In this document: piece after piece, positions 17,987 through 28,235 of the stretch
How the letters are laid out: the number at the start of each line of letters is the position of its first letter
How positions within the stretch are numbered: position 1 is the stretch's first letter
Source: Hymenobacter sp. YC55
GTDB taxonomy: Bacteria; Bacteroidota; Bacteroidia; Cytophagales; Hymenobacteraceae
Direction of reading: 5' to 3'
NCBI RefSeq assembly: GCF_029433095.1
Contig: NZ_JARNTX010000013.1
Span: 1-64,000, forward strand
Length of the DNA: 64,000 bases
Translations under genes and position numbers: made by a program
Notes under the pieces: model-generated
Databases searched by the model: none
What the model saw: the letters and a program-made list of their open reading frames with translations, nothing else
What the model was told of the DNA's origin: nothing

Positions 17987-20900
17987 ATGCGCAAACCCAC
18001 CTCCCGTAACGATGCTCCGCCGGGGCGGCCCGCTACCCCAGCCCCCGTGGGCGATGCCGCGGGAGGGGGGCCAGACGCGGAATCTTTGCTCGAGACCCTG
18101 CCCTGGGGCGTGGTGGTGCTGGACGCGCACGGGACGGTGCTGCGCCTCAATCAGCTGGCCGCCCATTGGTGGGGCGTTCCGCCACTGGACCTGCTGGGCA
18201 AGCCCGTGGGGCAACTGCCGGGTGGGACGCTACCGGCTGCGCTCCAGCAGGCCTTGCAACAGGTAACGGTAACGAGCAGCCCGCAGTCCCTGAGCGAGTT
18301 TTTTTTGCCTCACCACCAGCAGTGGATTACCATGGCCACGGCCCGGCAAGCCGACGCTTGGGTGGTATACTGGCAGGACATCACCGCGCAGAAGGAGGGG
18401 GAACGGCAGCACCAGGCCCAACAAACTGCCAGCGATACCTTGCTCCGGCGCACCGAAGCCGTGGCCCACACCGGCAGCTACGAGCTGGAACTAGCCACGG
18501 GCTACCTGCATTTTTCCGATGGCCTGTTCCGCTTGTTTGGCGAACAGCCCGGCGCCTTTACGCCCAGCTCATCGTTCATTGATTCCCGTTCCCACCCCGA
18601 CGACATCCCGCTGATAGCGCAGGTACTGACCCAAGCCATTGCGGGCCGCCAGCCCTACTCCTACCGGCGCCGCATCTACCACTCCGACGGCCACCTGCGC
18701 CTACTCGAAGCCCACGGCCGGGTGGAGTGCGACGCCGCGGGCCAGCCCGTCAAGCTCCTCGGCCTGATCCAGGATATCACCGAGCGCCAGCAGGCCGCCG
18801 AGGAACTGCTGCGAGTGAAAGACGAGTTAACCCAGCGCGCCACCGAAAGCTACGCCGCGCTCTACAACTCGATGGACGAAGGCTTCTGCGTGCTGGAAGT
18901 TCTCTTCGACGAAGCGCAACGTCCCGTCGACTACCGCTTCCTGGACGTCAACCCGGCGTTTGAAAAGCATACCGGCCTGCGCGTGGCCCCGGGGCAAACC
19001 ATGAACGAGTTGGTGCCCGCCAGCGCGCCCTTCGCCGCTGACCTGTACGGCCGGGTGGCCCGCACCGGGGAGCCCACGCGCTTTGAAGGCTACGCCGAAT
19101 CGGTGCACCGCTGGTTTGACGTGAATGCCTTTGCCGTGGGGTTCCCGCCCGCCCAGCACGTGGCCGTGCTTTTCAGCGACATCACGGCCCGCAAGCAAAC
19201 CGAGCAAGCCCTGCGCGAATCCGACGACCGCCTGCGGCAGGCCATCGGGCTGGCCCACCTGGGCATTTGTACCTGGGACTACCGCCAGGACGTGATGTGG
19301 GGCAACGACGAGCGGTTTCTGATGCTGGGCCTCGACCCCGCGCAGGGCGTGCTACCCGTGGCGCAGGCCATAGCCCTAACGCACCCCGAGGACCGCGACG
19401 CGACGTGGGCGGGTATTCGCCAGCAGGTGGAGGCGCACGGGGAATTCCAAGCCGACTACCGCATCGTCCGCCCCGATGACGGGGCGGTCCGCTGGCTGTC
19501 CGAAGTCGGCCGGGTGGTGGAATGGGAGCGGAAAAAGCCGGTGCGCGTCAGCAGTGTACTCCTCGACGTTACGGCCCACCACGAAGCTGCCGAAGCCCTG
19601 CGCCAAAGCGAGGAGCAGTTCCGCTTGCTGGTCACGGCTACGTCGGATACCGTGTACCGGGTGAGCGCCGACTGGACGCGCATGGAACTGCTGATTGGCA
19701 AGGATTTTCTGGCTGATGCCTTGCGCCCGACCCCCACTTGGACCGAAGAGTACATCCCGGCAACGGACCGGCCCCGGGTGCAGGCCGCCATCGCCGAGGC
19801 CATTGGCCGCAAACTTCCCTTTGAACTCGAGCACCGCGTGCGGCGGGTCGACGGCACCGAGGGCTGGACGCACTCGCGGGCCATTCCGGTGCTCGACGCG
19901 CAGGGCAGGCTCACGAGCTGGTTGGGCGCCGCCAGCGACGTGAGCGTCCGCAAGCAGGCCGAACAAGTGCTGCTCGCGTTCAATGCCGGGTTGGAGCAGC
20001 AAGTCGCGGAGCGCACCCGGGCCCTGGGCGACAGCCAGGACCGGCTGCAATCGGTGTTTGATTCCAGCACCAATGCCGTCATGCTGCTGCAAGCCGTACG
20101 CGACGCCGGGGGCCGCATCCTGGATTTCGAGTACGTGCTGGTCAACCCCGTTACGCAAGCGTATCACCCCGGTCAATCCCTGATTGGCCAGCGCCACAAC
20201 GAATTGCACCCGGGCGCGCTAAGCACGGAGATTTTCGAGCAGTTCAAGGCCGTCGTGGAAACCGGCCGGCGAGCTGACTTCGAGGTGTATTACAACCACG
20301 AAGGGTACAACCACTGGTTTCGGCTGGTGGGAGTGAAGCTAAACGACGGATTGCTGTACAGCGCCGAAGACGTTACGGCGCGCAAGCTGCTCGAGCAGGC
20401 GCAAATAAAGAGTTTGACGCTGCTGCAGGAGTCCGAGGCGGTGGCCGGCATGGGTAGTTGGGACTACGACTTGGGCACTCAAGTGCTAACCTGGTCCGAC
20501 GGCTTGTACCGCCTCTTGGGCCGCCCGGTAGGCAGCGCCGTTAGTCTCCAGCACTTTCTCGATGTCGTGCTCGACGACGACCGGGGCACCGCGGCGCGGC
20601 TACTGCGCATCATAACTGCCGGCACGAGCAGCTTTGCCGCCCGACTGCGGCTGCGCGTGGGCGACGCAGTGAGGACCGTGGACTTTAAAGCCGTGCTGCT
20701 TCCCGCCGCGCCCGGCACGCCGGAGCGGGTGCTCGGCGTATGCCTGGACGTGAGTGACGTCGAGCGGCTGGAAGCCGAGAACCTAGCCCTGAAGCTGGAC
20801 CGGCACAAGGAATTGCTACTAGCCATTCTGCAAGCGCAAGAAAACGAGCGGCAGCGCCTGGCGGAAGTGCTGCACAACGGCTTAGGCCAAGTGCTGTACG

Positions 20901-21445
20901 CCACCAAGCTGCACCTCGACCAGCTGGACACGCCCGCGTTGCAGGCCTTGCCCGCCCTGGCCGGCCTGCACCAGCAAACCGCCCGCCTGCTGGCCGACGC
21001 CATGCACCAAACCCGCACGCTGGCCCACGAGCTGGTGCCGACCTCCCTCACCGAGTTTGGCTTGGCGGCCGCCGTGCGCGATGTCTGCCGGGATTTATCG
21101 ACGCCGCAGTTGCGCGTGGACTGCCAGGTTTGGGGCGAGGAACGGGAGCTGCCGCCGCCCATCCAAGTGACCCTCTTCCGCCTGGCCCAGGAGCTGGCCC
21201 ACAACATCGTGCGGCACGCCGGCGCCACGCAGGCGACGCTGGAGCTGGAAACCTTGCCGAACTGGGTTAGCTTGCGGGCCGAAGACAATGGCCATGGGTT
21301 CGATACGCAGACCGCCGCCGAAGGCCTGGGCCTGCGCACCGTGCGCGACGCCGTGGCGCTGCTCGGCGGCACCGTGGCCATCGACTCCTCCCCCGAATTC
21401 GGCACGCACGTCCGCCTGCGCATTCCCCTGCCCTTATTTTCCTAG
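17987..21445 (+). CDS. multi-PAS sensor histidine kinase with HisKA_3 core (NarX/DesK class)
   Basis: 1152-aa sensor kinase without membrane segments. After a Pro-rich N-terminus come about seven PAS/PAC units, marked by exits such as 'LIQDITERQQ', 'LFSDITARKQ', 'VLLDVTAHHEA' and 'ASDVSVRKQAE'. The C-terminal core has the HisKA_3 box 'NERQRLAEVLHNGLGQVL' with His at residue 963, then a HATPase with 'RLAQELAHNIVRHAGA' and 'EDNGHGF'. This class pairs with LuxR-type response regulators, and one follows 2 bp after the stop, so they are almost certainly partners. The many PAS units suggest several ligands or redox inputs, which cannot be identified here. Confidence 0.95.
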   Translation: MRKPTSRNDAPPGRPATPAPVGDAAGGGPDAESLLETLPWGVVVLDAHGTVLRLNQLAAHWWGVPPLDLLGKPVGQLPGGTLPAALQQALQQVTVTSSPQSLSEFFLPHHQQWITMATARQADAWVVYWQDITAQKEGERQHQAQQTASDTLLRRTEAVAHTGSYELELATGYLHFSDGLFRLFGEQPGAFTPSSSFIDSRSHPDDIPLIAQVLTQAIAGRQPYSYRRRIYHSDGHLRLLEAHGRVECDAAGQPVKLLGLIQDITERQQAAEELLRVKDELTQRATESYAALYNSMDEGFCVLEVLFDEAQRPVDYRFLDVNPAFEKHTGLRVAPGQTMNELVPASAPFAADLYGRVARTGEPTRFEGYAESVHRWFDVNAFAVGFPPAQHVAVLFSDITARKQTEQALRESDDRLRQAIGLAHLGICTWDYRQDVMWGNDERFLMLGLDPAQGVLPVAQAIALTHPEDRDATWAGIRQQVEAHGEFQADYRIVRPDDGAVRWLSEVGRVVEWERKKPVRVSSVLLDVTAHHEAAEALRQSEEQFRLLVTATSDTVYRVSADWTRMELLIGKDFLADALRPTPTWTEEYIPATDRPRVQAAIAEAIGRKLPFELEHRVRRVDGTEGWTHSRAIPVLDAQGRLTSWLGAASDVSVRKQAEQVLLAFNAGLEQQVAERTRALGDSQDRLQSVFDSSTNAVMLLQAVRDAGGRILDFEYVLVNPVTQAYHPGQSLIGQRHNELHPGALSTEIFEQFKAVVETGRRADFEVYYNHEGYNHWFRLVGVKLNDGLLYSAEDVTARKLLEQAQIKSLTLLQESEAVAGMGSWDYDLGTQVLTWSDGLYRLLGRPVGSAVSLQHFLDVVLDDDRGTAARLLRIITAGTSSFAARLRLRVGDAVRTVDFKAVLLPAAPGTPERVLGVCLDVSDVERLEAENLALKLDRHKELLLAILQAQENERQRLAEVLHNGLGQVLYATKLHLDQLDTPALQALPALAGLHQQTARLLADAMHQTRTLAHELVPTSLTEFGLAAAVRDVCRDLSTPQLRVDCQVWGEERELPPPIQVTLFRLAQELAHNIVRHAGATQATLELETLPNWVSLRAEDNGHGFDTQTAAEGLGLRTVRDAVALLGGTVAIDSSPEFGTHVRLRIPLPLFS

Positions 21446-21447
21446 TT

Positions 21448-22098
21448 ATGATTCGCGTTTTTATCGTCGACGACCACGTCCTGATCCGCGACGGCCTCCG
21501 CACGCTGCTCACCGACAATCCCCTCTTTGAAGTGGTGGGGGAAGCGGCCAACGGGCAGGACTTGCTCGATCAGCTGCCGAACGTGGCCGCCGACGTGGTG
21601 CTGCTGGACTTGAACATGCCGGTACTCGACGGGCTGGCCACCACCCACCGCCTGCGGGAAGAGCACCCGCACCTGCGCATCCTGCTGCTCTCGATGATGA
21701 CCCACGAGCGGACCATCGGGGAAATCCTGGCGGCCGGGGCCCACGGGTACGTGCTCAAAAACGCGGCGAAGCACGAAGTAGTCGCGGCCTTGCAGAGCGT
21801 GGCCGCGGGCCAGCGGTTTTTGTGCTCGGAAATCGGGTTGGGCCTGCTGGATAAACTCCTGCTGCTCGAGCCCAGCCAACCCAAGGCAGCCGCGGGCGCC
21901 GGGGCGCTCCTCACGCACCGGGAGCGCGAAATACTCCAACTGGTGGCCGCCGGGCTCACCAACCAGCAGATTGCCGACAAGCTCTTTACCAGCCGGCGCA
22001 CGGTCGAGTCGCACCGGCAGAACCTGCTGGAAAAAACCGGGGTCAGCAATACGCCGGCCCTGGTCAAGTACGCCATGGAGCAGGGGTGGCTCCAGTAA
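21448..22098 (+). CDS. NarL/FixJ-family response regulator
   Basis: 216-aa DNA-binding response regulator. The N-terminal receiver has 'IVDDHVLIRDGL' and phospho-Asp D54 in 'LLDLNMPVLDGL', with Lys in 'YVLKNA'. The C-terminal LuxR helix-turn-helix is 'LTHREREILQLVAAGLTNQQ' followed by 'RRTVESHRQNLLEKTG'. It is expected to be phosphorylated by the HisKA_3 kinase directly upstream and then bind promoters. Target genes are not evident from the window. Confidence 0.96.
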   Translation: MIRVFIVDDHVLIRDGLRTLLTDNPLFEVVGEAANGQDLLDQLPNVAADVVLLDLNMPVLDGLATTHRLREEHPHLRILLLSMMTHERTIGEILAAGAHGYVLKNAAKHEVVAALQSVAAGQRFLCSEIGLGLLDKLLLLEPSQPKAAAGAGALLTHREREILQLVAAGLTNQQIADKLFTSRRTVESHRQNLLEKTGVSNTPALVKYAMEQGWLQ

Positions 22099-22391
22099 GA
22101 GTTCGGTTCGCGCCCTCGCTAGGCTTTCGGAATGGAGCTAGTTAAAGCCTCGCGGCTTAGGGCAGTGGCTTGAAGTTAAATCTGGACACCGTATAAACAC
22201 GGACATGCAATTGGGTATCGACCCCCGTAAAACCCGTAAATCTGCGGGGCGCGTAAGGTGTTGGAAACGGTTCCTTTGCAGGAAACCCGCAGTTCTGGTT
22301 TCGGGGGAGCACTGGAGCAAGCAACCGTAGGTAACAACTCCCTTGACTTCCCCGCCTGTGCGCTAGCCCTCCCTCTGTTCCCCGAAACGCC

Positions 22392-23456
22392 ATGCCTACG
22401 TCCCCGTCCGCCAAAAGCGGCAAGCATTACCGGGATATTATCGTCATCGGGGCGTCCGCCGGCGGCGTCACGGCGCTAGTAGCCCTGGTGAAAACGCTGC
22501 CGCCCACCTTCCCGGCCCCCATCTTTATTGTGCAGCACGTACCGGCCGATTCGCCCAGCATCCTGCCGCAGTTGCTGGGCTCGGCGTCGGCGCTGCCCGT
22601 GCGGCACCCGCAGGACGGGGAAGTAATCGAAGCGGGCGTCATCTACGTGGCCCGCCCCGACCACCACTTGCTGCTCGAAGCCGACCGGGTGCTGGTCACG
22701 CGGGGCCCGAAAGAAAACCGGTTCCGGCCCTCCATCGACGCGCTGTTTCGGTCGGCGGCCTACACGCACGGGCCGCGGGTTATCGGGATAGTGCTCACCG
22801 GCTACCTCGATGACGGCACGTCCGGCCTCTGGTCGGTGCAGCGCATGGGCGGGTGCACCATCGTGCAGGAGCCCCTCGATGCCGAGCAGCCCTCCATGCC
22901 CGCCAACGCCCTCGAATTCGTGGCGGCCGACTACATCGTGCCGCTGGCCCAACTCGGCACCCTGCTGGTGCGCCTGACCCAGGAGCGGGCGCCCGCCAAA
23001 ACCCGGCTGTCGGCCGCCGAGCTGGACTTGCTGAAAATCGAATTCACCATTGCCAAGCAGGGCGGCGGCTTCGAGCTGGGCATCATCGAGAAAGGCAAGC
23101 TTACGCCCTTCACCTGCCCGGATTGCCACGGCGCGCTCACCCAGCTGGTGGATGGCAACCTGATTCGCTACCGCTGCCACACGGGCCACGCCTACACCGT
23201 CAGCGCCTTGCTCAGCGAAGTCACCGAGTCGGTGGAAAGTATGCTCTACCAGTCCATGCGCGGGCTGGAGGAAACCAAGATGCTGCTCCACAACCTGGGC
23301 CTGCATTTCGGGGAAAACGGGCAGGATACCGTGGCCCAGCTCTTTTTCAAAAAGGCCGACGAAACCGGCCGCCAGGCCCGCGTGGTGCACGAGTCCATCT
23401 TAAAGCAGGAGGCGTTGAGCGGCGACTTGCAATTCGAGCGCAAAAAGCTGCCCTAA
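22392..23456 (+). CDS. CheB-type protein methylesterase domain protein with zinc-ribbon tail
   Basis: 354-aa protein. Residues about 15-200 are a CheB C-terminal methylesterase/deamidase domain: Ser in 'IGASAGGV', His in 'VQHVPAD' and Asp in 'LTGYLDDGTSGL' form the triad, and 'MPANAL' is typical. It lacks the CheB receiver domain, so activity is not controlled by direct phosphorylation. Residues about 235-275 hold a Cys-His ribbon ('CPDCHGALTQL', 'YRCHTGHAYT') and the end is helical. No CheR, MCP or flagellar gene is in the window. Such proteins occur beside PAS kinases in Bacteroidota, where the role appears to be signalling other than classical chemotaxis; that is inference. Confidence 0.93.
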   Translation: MPTSPSAKSGKHYRDIIVIGASAGGVTALVALVKTLPPTFPAPIFIVQHVPADSPSILPQLLGSASALPVRHPQDGEVIEAGVIYVARPDHHLLLEADRVLVTRGPKENRFRPSIDALFRSAAYTHGPRVIGIVLTGYLDDGTSGLWSVQRMGGCTIVQEPLDAEQPSMPANALEFVAADYIVPLAQLGTLLVRLTQERAPAKTRLSAAELDLLKIEFTIAKQGGGFELGIIEKGKLTPFTCPDCHGALTQLVDGNLIRYRCHTGHAYTVSALLSEVTESVESMLYQSMRGLEETKMLLHNLGLHFGENGQDTVAQLFFKKADETGRQARVVHESILKQEALSGDLQFERKKLP

Positions 23457-23582
23457 GCCGAAGTAGCCCGCCGCTTTGAACCCCGAAGCCGGTCCCGCCC
23501 ACCAGTTCTGCCGGGAAAAGCAAGGCGCTGCGCTCCCGGTGAAAAGAGGTACTTGCCCGCTTCTCTACCTACTTGCTTTATC

Positions 23583-24869
23583 ATGTCTGATCTGCCCCCG
23601 GCTACACGCCATACTCTCGAAGCGGAAAACACCACCTTGCGGGCCGAGGTGGCGCGCTTGCAGGCCCACGAAAGCCAGCTGGTGCACGTCGAGCGCTACC
23701 AGCAAAGCCAGGTCCGCTTTCATACGATCTTCGAGCACTCGCCCTTGGGCCACAAGATCATTGATGCCGACTTGATTATTCGCCAGGCCAACACGACCAT
23801 AGTGGGGATGCTCGGCTTGGCGTCTCCCCTGGAATTGCTGGGCCACCGCATCATGGAATTTGCGCATCCGGATTACGTGGCCGACTGGACCCGTTTGCAA
23901 CAGCAGCTCTGGGCGCACCGGCTGCCCTGGTTTGCCCTCGATACCTGTTTGCTGCGCGCCGACGGCCAGCCCCTCTGGTGCCGGGTCACGTCGGTGTTGT
24001 TTCCCGACGAGGGCGGCGAGCTCGGCTACACCACGCTGGAAGACATTTCCGTGCGCCACGAGCTCGAAGCCCAAGTGCAGGATGTGGCCCAGCAGCTGCA
24101 GCGCGCCAACGAGGACCTGGATGTGCTGATCGAAGAGTTGCGCGTCACCAACGAAGAACTGCTCGAAGCCAACTCGCAGCTGGGGCACGCCAACTCGGAA
24201 CTTGATACGTTCTTCTACGCGGCCTCCCACGACCTTCGTTTACCGATTTCCAACCTGCAAGGCCTGGTGGAAGTGCTCGTTGAGCAGTTGCCGCCGGAGG
24301 CCCGGCGGGCAGAGCAGGTAGAGCCTGTTCTACGCATGATGCAGGAATCGATGACGCGCTTTCGGCACACGCTCGACCGCCTGGCCGACTTCAACTCCAG
24401 CCGCCTGGCCGCGGACGCACCCCGCGAAGTTGTAGAACTGGCCGCCGTACTCGAGGAAGTGCGCCGGGAAGTAGCCCCGCTGTTGCTAGCAGCCGACGGG
24501 CAGCTCCTGGTGGAGTTGGCGGGGAGCGCCAGAATCTCGTTTGCAACCAAATACGCACACTCCGTGGTGCTGAATTTGGTGAGCAATGCCCTCAAGTACC
24601 GGCACCCCGACCGCGCGCCCGTGGTGCAAGTGCGCAGCTATTACGAATTAGGCCAAGTGGTGCTGCGGATTCAAGACAACGGTTTGGGTTTGAGCGAGGT
24701 GCAGCAGCAGCAACTCTTCCGCCCCTTCAAACGCCTGCACAGCCACGTGGAGGGCACCGGAATGGGCTTGTATCTGGTGAAGAAGATTCTCGATAATGCG
24801 GGCGGCAAGATCCGGCTCGAGAGTGAACTAGACCGGGGCTCTACGTTCATTGTCTTTTTTCCGGCCTAA
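23583..24869 (+). CDS. single-PAS sensor histidine kinase
   Basis: 428-aa soluble kinase. A short coiled coil precedes one PAS domain ('FHTIFEHSPLGHKIID' to 'YTTLEDISVRHELEAQVQ'). Another coiled coil with 'TNEELLEANSQL' leads to HisKA with phospho-His H216 in 'ASHDLRLPISNL' and a HATPase domain ('NLVSNALKYR', 'DNGLGLSEVQ', 'GTGMGLYLVKKI'). The ATG at 23583 follows the AT-richer leader and gives a natural N-terminus. It follows the CheB-like gene by 126 bp. No response regulator is adjacent, so its partner is unknown. Its kinase core resembles those at 2-2458 and 25191-28235, suggesting local paralogy. Confidence 0.94.
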   Translation: MSDLPPATRHTLEAENTTLRAEVARLQAHESQLVHVERYQQSQVRFHTIFEHSPLGHKIIDADLIIRQANTTIVGMLGLASPLELLGHRIMEFAHPDYVADWTRLQQQLWAHRLPWFALDTCLLRADGQPLWCRVTSVLFPDEGGELGYTTLEDISVRHELEAQVQDVAQQLQRANEDLDVLIEELRVTNEELLEANSQLGHANSELDTFFYAASHDLRLPISNLQGLVEVLVEQLPPEARRAEQVEPVLRMMQESMTRFRHTLDRLADFNSSRLAADAPREVVELAAVLEEVRREVAPLLLAADGQLLVELAGSARISFATKYAHSVVLNLVSNALKYRHPDRAPVVQVRSYYELGQVVLRIQDNGLGLSEVQQQQLFRPFKRLHSHVEGTGMGLYLVKKILDNAGGKIRLESELDRGSTFIVFFPA

Positions 24870-25190
24870 GCCACGGCTCGGCATAGGCTGGTTCTGCTGC
24901 TAAACACAGCCAGCGGGTAGCGGACTGCGCGGGGGCGCCGGCCGGAGCGTGCCGGGAAACGGTACTTTTTTAGGCGGCAGCACCTGATGAAGTTAAAAGC
25001 CAAACGGCGCCCGGAAGTACGGGCATTGTTCTGGGGGGCTAGTTGCCGTGCGCGCCGAGGTTACCGGCACATCCTGCGCGGCGTTGACCGAGCTGTGCAT
25101 GCTGTAGGGCCCCTGGCCCTGCGCCTCGCACACGGGGAAGACCTTTGCTTGAGTCTGGGGCTTGGTGGTATATAGCGCGGGGTGGGTGCT
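24870..25190. other. gene-free convergent gap
   Basis: About 320 bp between two convergent kinase genes. No gene or clear terminator hairpin recognised. Confidence 0.5.
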
Positions 25191-28100
25191 TCAGAGAAGG
25201 AAGGTAACGGTGAAGGTGGTGCCCACGTTCGGCTGGCTTTCCACGGCAATGGTGCCGCCCGCGTTTTCAATCAAGCGCTTGGTGATGTAGAGGCCCACGC
25301 CGGTGCCCTCCACGTGGGTGTGCAGGCGCTGAAACAGGCCGAAGAGCTGGCGCTGCTGCACCGCGCTCATGCCGAGCCCATTGTCCTGCACGGTGAGCAC
25401 GACGGCCGCCTCCGTAGCAACGGCCTGCACCCGCACCCGCGAGGGGCGGTCCACCGCGCGGTACTTGATGGCGTTGCTAAGCAGGTTATACACCACCGAG
25501 CGCAGGTTAGCCGGGGAGAAAGAAACCAGCAAGTCGGTCGCCACCTCGACCGTGAGCTGCGTGCCCGCCGCCGTGAGCAGGGAGGCCAGGTCGAGGCGCA
25601 CGTCCTCGACCACCGCCGCGAGGGCGACCGGCTCGGCCGGCCCGATGTGCGCCAGTTGCAGGCGCGAGATATCGGTGAGCTGGCCAATGGTGAACCGGAA
25701 GCGTACCACCGTGGTGTCAAACAGCCCCAGTAGGTGGGCGATTAACTCGTCTTGCTGCACCTCGGCGGGCAGGGTGTCGCGCAGGGCCAGGGCAATGCTT
25801 TCGATGTTGGTGATGGGCGCTTTCAGGTCGTGCGAGGCGGTGTAGACGAACGTGTCCAAATCCACGTTGGTGCGCAGCAGCTGGGAGTTGCTTTCGTTGA
25901 GTTCCTCGTTGGTGGCCGTCAATTCTTCGTTGATGGCCGCCAGTTCCTCGTTCAGACTCTGCACCTGCTGGCGAGCCAGCACCTGCTCGGTTTCCTCCTG
26001 GGCCACGCACATGATGTCCGTTAGCTGCCCCTGGGCATCAAACAGCGGCTGGTACACGAAAGTGAAATAGCCGATTTCGTCGGCTTGGTGGTGCCGCAGC
26101 TTGGCCGGCTGCTCGCGGGCCGTGAAGGACTGGCGCGAGTGCCAGACCTGGTCCATAAACTCGGCGTAGCCCTGGGTAGCCAACTCGGGCATGGCCTCAA
26201 AGTAGGGCCGGCCCAGCAGCTCCTCGGGCGTCCGGCCCAGTATGGTAGCCATGGGCGGGTTAACCACGTCCAGGATGTACGTGGGGCCGTGCAGCACGAA
26301 GATGGCCACCGGCGCCTGCTCGAAAAGGGCTTGCAGCCGGACGCGCTGGGCTTCGCGCTCTTGCCGGGCCAGCACCTGCTCGGTGGCATCGAAGGCGAAA
26401 ATGGAGATGCCCGCGACCTGGCCGGCTTCGCGGTAAGCTTGAAAAGTGAAATTGAAATAGCTGGTTCGCGGCGGCTGGCCTACGGCCGGCGTTGGCGTGA
26501 ACGGCAACTCGTTGCCAAAAAACGTTTCGCCGGTCTGGTACACCTGGTCCAGCAGCTTCACAAAGCCCTGCGTTGCCGCCTCGGGCAGGGCCGTACCGTA
26601 CGCCTGGCCTATCAAAGAACGACCTGCGAAGAGCTGCTGGTAGGCCGGGTTGACATATTCGAAGCGGTGCGCCGGGTTGCGCAGCAGCGCCACCGGGGCA
26701 GGAGCTTGCTCGAACACTTCATAAAACGCTTCGCGCTCGGCCACCTGGCGCTGGGCGGCGGCCAGCATATCGGCTTGCAAAGCCAGGGCGGCCTGTGTGC
26801 GCTCGGCCACGCGCCCTTCCAGTTCTTGGTTGAGTTGCTGCAGTTGCTGCTGCGTCTCGCCGAGCGCCGCGTTGGTTGCCAAATACTCCTCGTTGCTGGC
26901 CCGTAGCTCTTCGTTGATGGCGGCCAGTTCCTCGTTGAGCTCTTGCACCTGCTGCCGGGCCCGCACCTGGTCGCTCACTTCTATGGCCGAAGCTATCAGG
27001 CCCGTAATGTGGCCCTCCCCGTCGTAGGCGGGCTGGTAGGTGATGTTGAAGTAGCCTTGGTAGGACTGCTGGGCCTGCGCGATGGTGACGAGCAGTTCCC
27101 GGAAATAGTAGGGCTCGCCGGTTTGCAGCACGCCAGCAAAGACGGCTTCAAAACCCTGGCCCCTTAAGTCGGGCAGGGCTTCAAAGTGCGGGCGGCCCAC
27201 AATCTGGTCCAGGGGGCGACCCCAGATCTGCGCCATGCGGGTATTGGCAAATTCCACCACGAAGTCCGGGCCACGCAGGCGGGCCAGGGCAATGGGCGCC
27301 TGCGCGAAAACGCGCTGCAGCTCGCTGCGCTGCGCCTCTGCTTCGGCCCGGGCGGCCTGCGCCACCAGGTGGAGCTGCTCGACCTGCCGCCGGGCCTCCA
27401 CTTGGGTTGTCACGTCCACGGCGAAGTTGAGTACCTCCGTTACTTCGCCCTGCGCGTTGCGGATGGGCTCGAACGAGGTGTGATAATAGCGGCATTGCAG
27501 TTCGCCCGTGCCCGCAAAGTCGGCCCAGGCTTCGGTTTCCGCCTCGTAGAAGGGTTCCCCGGTCTCATACACCCGGTCGAAGAGTTCGTAGAACCCCTGG
27601 CCTTCGAGCTCGGGAATAACTTCGCGCAGAGGCCGCCCCAGCGGAATGCGGGCCGGAAACAGGCGTTCGTACGCGGGATTAACTAAGTCGTAGACGTGGT
27701 CGGGGCCGCGCAGCAAGGCGATGTTGGCGGGCATGCGCATGAGCACCTGGTAGAGGCGCTGCCGCTCGGCTTCGGCTTCCGCACGGGCCGCTTGCTCGCG
27801 GGCCTGGCTATGGCGCAGCGACACCGCCGCTACGGATTGCTGCTCGGCCGTGTCCGAGAAACTCACCAGCAGCAACTCACCGCTGCGCTGCGCCGCGAGC
27901 AGAAAGAAATTATCCAGCCCGTCGTAGGAGTAGTTTACCTCGTACTGGCCCGGCTGGCCCGAGAGGAAGGTATCGCGGTAGAAAGCAAAAATGCCCGTGC
28001 TCAGCGCGTTGGGGTACAGGGTGCGAAACGTCTCGCTGGGATAGGCGGGCAGCCCAAGCATACGCTGCGCGGCGGGGCTGAGCTGCACGTAGGCCAGGTC

Positions 28101-28235
28101 TACCAGTTCACTTCCTTCCCCCGCCGCATACACGGGCCGAAACAGAATAATGCCCGTTAAGGAAACGGCGAGCAGCGCGTGCAGCAGTTCGTGGCTAGCG
28201 CTGAGGTCGGTCGGTAGGCCAGCAGGAGGAGGCAT
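25191..28235 (-). CDS. multi-PAS sensor histidine kinase
   Basis: 1014-aa soluble sensor kinase. The N-terminal PAS ('LLAVSLTGIILFRPV' to 'ELLLVSFSDT') is the intact relative of the relic at 3961-4569. Four more PAS units follow, each with an 'RGPD/RNPA' entry and a 'QVxARQQVQ' exit. Two coiled-coil blocks with 'AAINEEL' are seen, the second leading to HisKA with phospho-His H802 in 'TASHDLKAPITN' and a HATPase ('NLLSNAIKYR', 'DNGLGMSAVQ', 'GTGVGLYITKRL'). Conserved Glu/Arg patterns of PAC motifs are present. It is a single gene with no regulator beside it. Ligands are unknown. Confidence 0.95.
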   Translation of the reverse strand: MPPPAGLPTDLSASHELLHALLAVSLTGIILFRPVYAAGEGSELVDLAYVQLSPAAQRMLGLPAYPSETFRTLYPNALSTGIFAFYRDTFLSGQPGQYEVNYSYDGLDNFFLLAAQRSGELLLVSFSDTAEQQSVAAVSLRHSQAREQAARAEAEAERQRLYQVLMRMPANIALLRGPDHVYDLVNPAYERLFPARIPLGRPLREVIPELEGQGFYELFDRVYETGEPFYEAETEAWADFAGTGELQCRYYHTSFEPIRNAQGEVTEVLNFAVDVTTQVEARRQVEQLHLVAQAARAEAEAQRSELQRVFAQAPIALARLRGPDFVVEFANTRMAQIWGRPLDQIVGRPHFEALPDLRGQGFEAVFAGVLQTGEPYYFRELLVTIAQAQQSYQGYFNITYQPAYDGEGHITGLIASAIEVSDQVRARQQVQELNEELAAINEELRASNEEYLATNAALGETQQQLQQLNQELEGRVAERTQAALALQADMLAAAQRQVAEREAFYEVFEQAPAPVALLRNPAHRFEYVNPAYQQLFAGRSLIGQAYGTALPEAATQGFVKLLDQVYQTGETFFGNELPFTPTPAVGQPPRTSYFNFTFQAYREAGQVAGISIFAFDATEQVLARQEREAQRVRLQALFEQAPVAIFVLHGPTYILDVVNPPMATILGRTPEELLGRPYFEAMPELATQGYAEFMDQVWHSRQSFTAREQPAKLRHHQADEIGYFTFVYQPLFDAQGQLTDIMCVAQEETEQVLARQQVQSLNEELAAINEELTATNEELNESNSQLLRTNVDLDTFVYTASHDLKAPITNIESIALALRDTLPAEVQQDELIAHLLGLFDTTVVRFRFTIGQLTDISRLQLAHIGPAEPVALAAVVEDVRLDLASLLTAAGTQLTVEVATDLLVSFSPANLRSVVYNLLSNAIKYRAVDRPSRVRVQAVATEAAVVLTVQDNGLGMSAVQQRQLFGLFQRLHTHVEGTGVGLYITKRLIENAGGTIAVESQPNVGTTFTVTFLL

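Noticed and set aside
22476-23390. 304-codon minus-strand open frame opposite the CheB gene
   Set aside because: Shadow of a gene with an intact catalytic triad pattern.
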